Shown here in pieces: positions 58,088-64,000 of a stretch of 64,000 nucleotides of DNA. Position numbers and translations under genes: made by a program. Under the pieces are notes generated by a model that saw only the letters and a list, made by a program, of their open reading frames with translations, did not search any database and was not told the origin of the DNA. Numbering within the stretch: position 1 is the first letter of the stretch; each line of letters begins with the position of its first letter. Origin of the DNA: Zhongshania aquatica (GTDB taxonomy: Bacteria > Pseudomonadota > Gammaproteobacteria > Pseudomonadales > Spongiibacteraceae); contig NZ_JANZNQ010000001.1 of the NCBI RefSeq assembly GCF_027257955.1, forward strand, positions 124,001 through 188,000. The letters are read 5' to 3'.

Positions 58088-59290
58088 CTAGGCTATTTCA
58101 AATAACGCCGCAGCACCCATACCACCGCCAATACACATAGTGACTACCGCGTATTTAACACCACGGCGTTTACCTTCGATTAGGGCGTGACCGACCATAC
58201 GCGCACCACTCATACCAAAGGGATGACCAATCGCGATGGCACCGCCATTCACGTTGAGCTTGTCATTGTCGATACCGAGTTGATCGCGGCAGTAAATAAC
58301 CTGACAAGCAAAGGCTTCGTTCAATTCCCACAAGCCAATATCATCGACTTTTAAACCAGCACGTTTTAGCAATTTAGGAATCGCAAACACTGGCCCAATA
58401 CCCATCTCATCAGCTTTGCAGCCAGCGACAGCCATGCCGCGATAGATACCCAATGGCGCCAAACCTTTTTGCTCGGCCAATTTTCTATCCATGACCACAC
58501 AAGCAGACGCACCGTCTGACAGCTGCGAGGCATTACCGGCGGTAATAAAACGACCCTGCTTCACCCACTGACCATCTTTGAATACCGGCTCCAGCGATGA
58601 GAGGCTTTCCAGTGTGGTTGACGGACGATTGCACTCATCGGTTTCTAAAATAATATCTTTAAACGTGGTTTCTTTAGTCTCTTTATTAAACACCGACATG
58701 CTGGTGGCAAAGGGGACAATCTCCGCCTTAAACAAACCCGCTTGCTGGGCCGCCGCAACCCGCTGCTGACTTTGCAATGAATAGATGTCCTGCGCTTCGC
58801 GGCTAACACCGTAGCGATCAGACACTATTTCGGCAGTCTCAATCATCGGAATGTAAGCAGTGGGATCAATATCCAGAACCGTTTGCGACACATTGCGGTA
58901 GCTATTTTTGTGTTTGGTCTGTACCAGCGAAATAGACTCTAAACCACCGGCAACGGCGATATCAATTTCGTTGCACATAATTGACTTTGCAGCCCAGGCA
59001 ATCGACATCAAGCCGGAGGAACACTGACGTTCAATCGCCATACCCGGCACGCTGTCAGGCAAGCCCCCAGCCACTGCGCACAAACGACCAAGGTTATAAG
59101 CTTGCGTTCCCTGCTGCGCTGCGGCGCCAAAAATCACATCGTCAACAGACGCAGGATCAATGCCCGCGCGCTCAACCGCTGCGCGTACTACGTGGCCACC
59201 CATCGCTGGAGCTTCAGTATTGTTTAATGCGCCGCGAAAAGATTTACCCATTCCGGTACGTGCGGTTGAAACGATAACGGCTTCTTTCAT
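58088..59290 (-). CDS. Thiolase (acetyl-CoA acyltransferase, FadA6-like)
   Basis: The 400-residue thiolase has nucleophile Cys90 in [10 protein letters not shown], the [18 protein letters not shown] loop with the His-x-x-x-Gly, and the second Cys in [12 protein letters not shown]. It cleaves a 3-oxoacyl-CoA in beta-oxidation. Neighbours (IpdF-like SDR, two acyl-CoA dehydrogenases, another SDR) match the actinobacterial KstR2 regulon where FadA6 acts on steroid C/D-ring intermediates; the assignment to that step is inference. Confidence 0.9.
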   Translation of the reverse strand: MKEAVIVSTARTGMGKSFRGALNNTEAPAMGGHVVRAAVERAGIDPASVDDVIFGAAAQQGTQAYNLGRLCAVAGGLPDSVPGMAIERQCSSGLMSIAWAAKSIMCNEIDIAVAGGLESISLVQTKHKNSYRNVSQTVLDIDPTAYIPMIETAEIVSDRYGVSREAQDIYSLQSQQRVAAAQQAGLFKAEIVPFATSMSVFNKETKETTFKDIILETDECNRPSTTLESLSSLEPVFKDGQWVKQGRFITAGNASQLSDGASACVVMDRKLAEQKGLAPLGIYRGMAVAGCKADEMGIGPVFAIPKLLKRAGLKVDDIGLWELNEAFACQVIYCRDQLGIDNDKLNVNGGAIAIGHPFGMSGARMVGHALIEGKRRGVKYAVVTMCIGGGMGAAALFEIA

Positions 59291-59352
59291 TATGTTGATC
59301 CTTTTAAATTTAATAATTTAATTTTGGCCACTGCGATATACCAGCAGACCGA

Positions 59353-59381
59353 ATTCGTCAGACGTCGGGCGTCAGACGAAT
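59353..59381. repeat. GACGTC-rich short repeat, thiolase-SDR gap
   Basis: ATTCGTC (59353-59359) pairs with GACGAAT (59375-59381) around AGACGTCGGGCGTCA. It belongs to the GTCNGACGTC repeat family described at 9111, 60186 and 61556. It lies immediately downstream of the SDR stop. Confidence 0.6.
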
Positions 59382-59382
59382 A

Positions 59383-60171
59383 TTAGGCTCGCTGTGACGA
59401 ACAACTCACTATTTCACCCGTCATATAGCTAGAATAATCCGAGGCGAGGAACATCATGATATTCGCTACTTCCCACACTTCGGCGCCGCGACCATAGGCT
59501 TCGCGACTTTCCAATTCAGCCAGTAGTTCTTCCGGCGCAGATTTTTTCAGCATAGCGTGTACCGCCAAAGACGGCGCTACCGCATTGATGCGCACACCAA
59601 AATCTGCGGCCTCTAACGCGGCGCAACGCGTCAGCGCCATAACGCCTGCTTTTGCAGCGGCATAATGGGCCTGCTCTTTTTGTGCGCGCCAGCCAAGTAC
59701 AGAGGCGTTATTCACAATCACGCCGTGTCCGCGCTGCTTCATCACTTTCATCATGTAACGGGTCATACGCATGGTGCCATTTAGAGTGACGTCGATAACC
59801 TTATTCCACTCCGGGTCTTCCATCTCGATGAGCAATTTAGTAGTGCCCAAACCGGCGTTGTTAATTAATACATCAACACCGCCAAGCAGCTCTTCAGCGG
59901 TATTAATCAAAGCCTGCACATCTTCCTCTACAGCAACATTGCCGACCTTACCATAGACCTGCTCACATCCCGTTTCAGCTTTGAGTTTTTCGACTGACGC
60001 CGTTAAACGACCTTCATGAATATCGCTAATCACGATGCCACGACAGCCTTCTTCAATCGCTCGCTGAGCCGCAGAGAAACCAATACCTGCACCCGCCGCA
60101 GCGGTGATAAGAACTGATTTACCTTTTAAAAGGCCGTGGCCTTGAACGTATTCCGGGACTTTGATGTTCAT
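59383..60171 (-). CDS. IpdF-like short-chain dehydrogenase/reductase
   Basis: The ATG at 60171 follows GGAGAAAACA; a start four codons upstream lacks this. The 262-residue protein begins MNIKVPEYVQGHGLLKGKSVLITAAAGAGIG, where the TAAAGAGIG nucleotide loop and HGLL prefix recall Rv3559c (IpdF) of Mycobacterium tuberculosis. Catalytic elements are NNAS, the Ser in NNASVLGWRAQ, and YAAAKAGV with Tyr and Lys. The ending DYSSYMTGEIVSCSSQ is also close to IpdF. IpdF oxidises a hydroxyl of the steroid C/D-ring HIP-CoA series using NAD(P). Confidence 0.82.
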   Translation of the reverse strand: MNIKVPEYVQGHGLLKGKSVLITAAAGAGIGFSAAQRAIEEGCRGIVISDIHEGRLTASVEKLKAETGCEQVYGKVGNVAVEEDVQALINTAEELLGGVDVLINNAGLGTTKLLIEMEDPEWNKVIDVTLNGTMRMTRYMMKVMKQRGHGVIVNNASVLGWRAQKEQAHYAAAKAGVMALTRCAALEAADFGVRINAVAPSLAVHAMLKKSAPEELLAELESREAYGRGAEVWEVANIMMFLASDYSSYMTGEIVSCSSQRA

Positions 60172-60185
60172 TGTTTTCTCCATTC

Positions 60186-60280
60186 TGAGTCAGAGGTCAG
60201 ATGTCTGACGTCGGACGCGTAATTACAAAATCTGATTCGATGTCCATTCGCCAGACGTCAGACACCCGACGTCCGACTTT
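60186..60280. repeat. GTCGGA/GACGTC repeat, SDR-ACAD gap
   Basis: The gap contains GTCAGAGGTCAGATGTCTGACGTC, followed by GGACGCG and a second group CAGACGTCAGAC, CCGACGTCCGACTTTTT. The pieces are permutations of the motif (N)GTC(T/G)GA in both orientations and can pair. The T-run at its right end suggests a terminator-like role on the + strand, but no gene reads that way here. Confidence 0.6.
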
Positions 60281-61471
60281 TTAAGGCCTCAATTCCTTCG
60301 GCATTCCCAAACCGCGCTCGGCAATAATATTGCGCTGTATCTGATTGGTACCGCCGTAAATCGTGTCTGAGCGGGTAAACAAGAACAGTGACTGCAGGCG
60401 ATTTAATTCGTACGGTGCGTCTAGCAAAATATCTGCCTCGGCGCCTAAGATATCCATCGCCAACTCGCCAAGATCACGGTGCCACGTGGCCCAGTACAAT
60501 TTATAAATCAGCGCTTCTTTTTGCAGACTGCCATCACCGCTATTCCCTGACAGCATACGCATGCTGTTGTAGCGCATAATTTTCAAACCAATATGTGCGT
60601 CGGCGATACGCTGACGAATGACAGGATCTTTGGCGGCGCCATTTCTCTTTGCCAATGCCACCACTTCATTCAATTCATTTTGAAAGGCCATTTGCTGACC
60701 GAGGGTGGACACGCCGCGTTCATAACCCAGCAAGCCCATGGCCACTTTCCAGCCTTCTCCGGGCTCACCCACAATGTCGCCGGCATCGCATTGTGCATCG
60801 TCAAAAAATACCTCGTTAAATTCCGAGGTACCGGTGATTTGCTCTATCGGCCTAACCGTGACGCCAGGCTGATCCATTTTTATCAGGAAAAAACCTAAAC
60901 CTTTATGCGCCTTCGACTCAGGGTCGGTGCGGGCAATCACAAAGCAATATTCAGATTCGTGAGCTAATGAGGTCCATACTTTTTGACCATTGATAATCCA
61001 CTTGCCACTGGCCTCATCAAGGCGCGCTTTAGTCTTTACATTTGCCAAATCCGAACCGGCACCCGGCTCTGAATAGCCTTGGCACCAAAACTCAGTGCCC
61101 GACAAAATACCCGGCAAATATTTTTTCTTTTGCTCGTCACTACCAAAGGCGATTATGGTTGGCCCCGCCAAGCCGTCGCCAATATGCCCCATACGCCCGG
61201 GTGCGCCGGCGCGCGCATATTCTTCAAAGAAAATAACTTGCTGTTCAATCGACAGACCACGACCGCCGTGCTCCTTCGGCCAACCCACGCAAGTCCAGCC
61301 GCCTTCCGCTAATTTGCGCTCCCACTTCTTGCGCTCTTCCGGAAACATATGCTCATCGCCGGGACCACCGCGAAATTTTAACTGCGCAAATTCGCCCACC
61401 AAATTGTCGGCGAGCCACGCGGCAATTTCGGCGCGGAATTGTTCATCTGCAGGGCTAAATTGTAGTTTCAT
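60281..61471 (-). CDS. Acyl-CoA dehydrogenase (IpdE1/FadE30-like)
   Basis: The 396-residue flavoprotein follows the ACAD fold: N-terminal helical domain with GWPKEHGGRGLSIEQQVIFFEEYARAGAP, the FAD-binding WCQGYSEPGAGSDLANVKTKARLD and WTSLAHESEYCFVIART, and C-terminal DTIYGGTNQIQRNIIAERGLGMPKELRP. The full-length ending of this size matches the steroid-degradation FadE group. In M. tuberculosis, FadE30 (IpdE1) pairs with FadE33 (IpdE2) on the HIP-CoA side chain; the second ACAD gene here may be that partner. Confidence 0.9.
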   Translation of the reverse strand: MKLQFSPADEQFRAEIAAWLADNLVGEFAQLKFRGGPGDEHMFPEERKKWERKLAEGGWTCVGWPKEHGGRGLSIEQQVIFFEEYARAGAPGRMGHIGDGLAGPTIIAFGSDEQKKKYLPGILSGTEFWCQGYSEPGAGSDLANVKTKARLDEASGKWIINGQKVWTSLAHESEYCFVIARTDPESKAHKGLGFFLIKMDQPGVTVRPIEQITGTSEFNEVFFDDAQCDAGDIVGEPGEGWKVAMGLLGYERGVSTLGQQMAFQNELNEVVALAKRNGAAKDPVIRQRIADAHIGLKIMRYNSMRMLSGNSGDGSLQKEALIYKLYWATWHRDLGELAMDILGAEADILLDAPYELNRLQSLFLFTRSDTIYGGTNQIQRNIIAERGLGMPKELRP

Positions 61472-61493
61472 GATGTAATGCTCGCTTTATGCT

Positions 61494-61632
61494 GGACGGG
61501 AGATGGGAGGCGCAAAAAATGGCTTCCCCTGTGTCTACCGTCTCTCATATTAAATCGCCGGTCGGATGTCTGACGTCGGAGGTAAAGGCTATGTTCAGAG
61601 ACATCGTCCGACTTCCGACCTCTGACGTCCGA
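61494..61632. repeat. Short repeat elements between the two ACAD genes
   Basis: The left part (61494-61545) has GGACGGGAGATGGGAGGCGCA and CCGTCTCTCAT, which resemble bases 2559-2680 between purH and purD (GATGGGAGACC, CCGTCTCTCAT). The right part (61561-61632) has GTCGGATGTCTGACGTCGGA, CATCGTCCGACTTCCGACC and TCTGACGTCCGAC, the same family as at 9111, 59353 and 60186. Confidence 0.6.
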
Positions 61633-62787
61633 CTAATCAAGTAAAACCCCCGCTACTCGCTCGCGGTGATAAACGCTATTACCCAAAAAATGTTCACTTG
61701 CTTTTGCGCGTTTAAAATATAAATGCACATCGTATTCCCAGGTAAAACCGACACCGCCATGCATCTGCAAGGCTTCGCCTGCGTTTTTAAAATACGCTTC
61801 TGAACAATAGGATTTCGCGATGCTCGCGGCCTCAGCCAGCTCATCGGCTAAGGGCCCTGCGCTAAGTGCATCATCCGCAATACAGGCGGCGTAGTAGACC
61901 GCTGAGCGCGCGACTTCATTGCGCAGCATCATGTCGGCAGCTTTGTGTTTTATGGCTTGGAAACCCGCGATTGCGCGGCCAAATTGATTGCGGCTCTTGG
62001 TGTAATCCACCGTGATATCTAAAATTTGCTGCATACCTCCCGCTTGCTCAGCAGCTAAGGCGACGGTGGCGAGGTCTAGTATTTTCGATAAGGCTTTTGC
62101 GGCTGTACCGAAGTCACCCATGACACTTTCAGTGGGCAAGCGTAGATCAGTTAATTCAATCGCCGCTTGGCGCCGGCTTTGATCCATGGTCGGCAATAGA
62201 CTGCGCTTAATGCCATCGGTATCTGCCGCACAGACAAATAGGCTAATACCTTCTGCGCCAATGCTACCCTCTTCACGGGCTGCAATAATTAAATAATCGG
62301 CACTGTGCCCATCGAGTACATAGCGATACTGGCCGTTGAGAATGGCGGTGTCGCCGTCACGTTTATAGCTTGCGGTCACCGCATCCGCACTCCAAAGATT
62401 GCTGCCGCCGTTAAAAGCGAGGGTGGCGGTTTTACCTTCAATAAGCTGGGGAAGAATCTCAGTTTTTTGATCGTCAGTACCGGCGATCAATAAGGCGTTG
62501 GTAGCCATTGCCACGGTGGCAAGGTAGGGAGAGCACAGCAGATAGCGGCCCATTTGCTCCAGCACGGCGACCAGCTCGACATAGCCTAAGCCCATGCCGC
62601 CGTATTCTTCTGGAATATGCAGGGCCTGCCAATACATATCAGTGCAGATGCGCTGCCAAAGATCGGGGGAGTAACCCAGATCACTTGCCATAGCACTGCG
62701 AATAGCTGCGCTGGTGGAAGCGTCTTTAAGAAAAGACGCCGCCGTGTCGCGGATCATTTCTTGTTCTTGCGTAAATGCGAATTCCAT
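61633..62787 (-). CDS. Acyl-CoA dehydrogenase (IpdE2/FadE33-like)
   Basis: The 384-residue flavoprotein has the N-terminal AFTQEQEMIRDTAASFLKDA, WQALHIPEEYGGMGLGYVELVAVLEQMGRYLLCSPYLA, then a middle region where the usual EPxAGSD loop is replaced by NGGSNLWSADAVTASYKRDGD, and QMHGGVGFTWEYDVHLYFKRAKASEHFLG at the end. The altered loop is typical of the partner subunits (IpdE2 type) that may not bind FAD as in ordinary ACADs. It is 145 bases before the next ACAD in the same direction. Confidence 0.88.
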   Translation of the reverse strand: MEFAFTQEQEMIRDTAASFLKDASTSAAIRSAMASDLGYSPDLWQRICTDMYWQALHIPEEYGGMGLGYVELVAVLEQMGRYLLCSPYLATVAMATNALLIAGTDDQKTEILPQLIEGKTATLAFNGGSNLWSADAVTASYKRDGDTAILNGQYRYVLDGHSADYLIIAAREEGSIGAEGISLFVCAADTDGIKRSLLPTMDQSRRQAAIELTDLRLPTESVMGDFGTAAKALSKILDLATVALAAEQAGGMQQILDITVDYTKSRNQFGRAIAGFQAIKHKAADMMLRNEVARSAVYYAACIADDALSAGPLADELAEAASIAKSYCSEAYFKNAGEALQMHGGVGFTWEYDVHLYFKRAKASEHFLGNSVYHRERVAGVLLD

Positions 62788-62864
62788 ACTGTCTCCGAAA
62801 CCAGACAGCGACCTTTACATTTACGCAAGCTGCGACGCGTATAACGCCGCAGCTTAACAACTGT

Positions 62865-63407
62865 TTATAGACGCAGTTGCAAACGTATGAAGGCACCGTC
62901 TTCAAATTCAAATTTGCCGCCAGTGTCAGCGTCAAATTCCATATCACCGTAACCAACTTGAATGGCGGAGTTTTGGAAAATAGTAAACTCCGCGCTCACC
63001 GACCATTCTTTATAACCGTCAATATCACCAAAGCCAGTTGCATCGGGGGCGTAGTACAAACCGCCGCGCAAACTGACGATTTCATTTAAAGGCAAACGCA
63101 AATCGCCACCAAAGGCGACCGCACCGCCATCCAGATCAGTTGTGTCATCACCGTCTAAGCCGATGGCTTTTGCGCCAACCCGTCCGCTCAAGGCGCCGCG
63201 CTGACCATTTGCATACAGTCCCAAAGCCACTAAATTAGCGCCATCTTCGTGGTGCAGCACATCGAGCTGAGCACTACTTTCCGGGCTCATGTCACCAGCA
63301 ACAGAAACACCGAAACTGTCGTCACCAAAACGAAAAGCAACACCGCCGGCAAAGGCCGAACTGCTTGTAATGGCTAACACGGCGGCTGCGATTAAAGGGG
63401 CTTTCAT
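62865..63407 (-). CDS. YfaZ-like outer-membrane protein
   Basis: The 180-residue protein has a signal peptide ending SSSAFA and mature beta-strands GGVAFRFGDDSFGVSVAGDM, LVALGLYANGQRGALSGRVGAKAIG, FGGDLRLPLNEIVSLRGGLYYAPDATGFGDIDGYKEWSVSAEFTIFQNSAIQVGYGDMEF and FIRLQLRL with a C-terminal Leu. This matches the YfaZ outer-membrane family. Its place in a steroid-type catabolic cluster suggests a possible substrate-uptake or cell-envelope role; unproven. Confidence 0.75.
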   Translation of the reverse strand: MKAPLIAAAVLAITSSSAFAGGVAFRFGDDSFGVSVAGDMSPESSAQLDVLHHEDGANLVALGLYANGQRGALSGRVGAKAIGLDGDDTTDLDGGAVAFGGDLRLPLNEIVSLRGGLYYAPDATGFGDIDGYKEWSVSAEFTIFQNSAIQVGYGDMEFDADTGGKFEFEDGAFIRLQLRL

Positions 63408-63445
63408 GGTCGTGATTCTCCTGATGTAAACGTCAAAGGATAAAA

Positions 63446-64000
63446 TCAGCTACCATACACTTTTTGAGCCGGTACTGCCTCCGCCATGAGCGTTTTTACC
63501 GCTTCGCCAACCTCAGCAGGCTCCCAGCGCGCGCCCTTATCTACTTCGGGGCCCTTGCGCCAACCGTCAGCGAGGGAGATTTTTCCGCCCTCTGCCTCAA
63601 ACACACAACCAGTTACATGCGCTGATTCACTGCTGCCTAACCACACCAGTAGTGAAGACACATTTTCCGGTGCCCAAAAATCAAAGCTGCCATCGTCTGG
63701 CTTCGCCATGCGGGTGGCCATGGCCTCAACCGCCGTGGTCATATTGGTACGGGCTGCCGGTGCGACCGCATTCGCGGTAATACCGTAGCGGGCAAGCTCA
63801 GCGCCTTGGTTTAACGTCAGTGCAGCGATACCCGCTTTAGCAGCGGCATAATTTGATTGACCAATTGAGCCCTGCAAACCAGCACCCGAGGTTGTATTTA
63901 TAATGCGCGCATCGACAGGCTTACCCTCTTTGGATTTACCACGCCAGTAATGAACGGCGTGTGAAGTGATGCAAAAATGGCCTTTTAAATGCACGGCCAT
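63446..64000 (-). CDS. Short-chain dehydrogenase/reductase, C-terminal part (5' end outside window)
   Basis: The frame runs off the right edge, so the N-terminal Rossmann loop is missing. Seen are VHLKGHF, the Ser in INTTSGAGLQGSIGQSNYAAAKAGIAAL (with the Tyr and Lys), the NAVAPAARTNMT loop and a long C-terminal extension with APENVSSLLVWLGSSESAHVTGCVFEAEGGKISLADGWRKGPEVDKGARWEPAEVG. That ending recalls the Rv3548c group of SDRs in the mycobacterial KstR2 locus. A hydroxyacyl-CoA or steroid hydroxyl is the likely substrate. Confidence 0.88.
   Translation of the reverse strand: MAVHLKGHFCITSHAVHYWRGKSKEGKPVDARIINTTSGAGLQGSIGQSNYAAAKAGIAALTLNQGAELARYGITANAVAPAARTNMTTAVEAMATRMAKPDDGSFDFWAPENVSSLLVWLGSSESAHVTGCVFEAEGGKISLADGWRKGPEVDKGARWEPAEVGEAVKTLMAEAVPAQKVYGS

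Overview
The window looks like part of the chromosome of a marine-type gammaproteobacterium. The block dusB-fis-purH-purD, the order trpE-trpG-trpD-trpC facing a Vfr/Crp gene, OsmC and coq7, plus plsB and selO, is typical of Pseudomonas- and Cellvibrionales-related bacteria. Intact steroid-type C/D-ring genes, a TRAP transporter and several photolyases suggest an aerobic, light-exposed, oligotrophic relative of Spongiibacteraceae. That assignment is inference from gene content only.

Layout. 1-9.1 kb: housekeeping (dusB, fis, purH, purD), a hybrid sensor kinase with an eroded ATP-binding domain, coq7, a VOC/OsmC pair and a Vfr-like cAMP receptor protein. 9.1-16.5 kb: a heptanucleotide tandem array, then the overlapping trpEGDC operon read leftwards, preceded by a trp leader peptide with Trp-Arg-Trp-stop, then a GNAT acetyltransferase and plsB. 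16.9-25.4 kb: selO, a DUF3010 protein, a cytochrome P450, three overlapping genes for three different photolyase/cryptochrome families, and a small basic DUF2986 protein. 25.4-30.2 kb: a GST, a Rieske oxygenase with operator-like repeats upstream, a hypothetical protein and an AraC regulator. 30.4-36.1 kb: a complete RND efflux system (adaptor, pump, outer-membrane channel). 36.9-44.5 kb: a C4-dicarboxylate-type TRAP system (DctQM, DctBD, DctP, porin) with two well-spaced sigma-54 promoters, one before dctQM and one before dctP. 44.6-49.8 kb: a zinc peptidase, metY, and what looks like a decayed chromosomal integron: a dead intI facing away from two cassette-like genes (a nucleotidyltransferase and a MarC protein) with attC-like ends. 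49.8-55.9 kb: a TetR-TonB receptor-carboxylesterase-serine hydrolase operon under twin TetR-type operators. 56.4-57.9 kb: NADAR, PACE efflux and YgjP/M48-like genes. 58.1-64 kb: thiolase, IpdF-like SDR, two acyl-CoA dehydrogenases, a YfaZ-like outer-membrane protein and an SDR truncated by the window edge. Together these resemble the actinobacterial KstR2-regulon module for steroid C/D-ring (HIP) catabolism.

How the parts work together. The trp operon is probably controlled by attenuation. DctBD most likely senses an organic acid and switches on both transporter halves through sigma-54. The three photolyases form one transcription unit and would cover different UV lesions or light signalling. 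The TetR operon looks like uptake through TonB followed by ester and amide/lactam hydrolysis of an unknown substrate. The intergenic regions of the right-hand catabolic cluster, and the gap after crp, carry related GTCGGA/GACGTC-rich short repeats.
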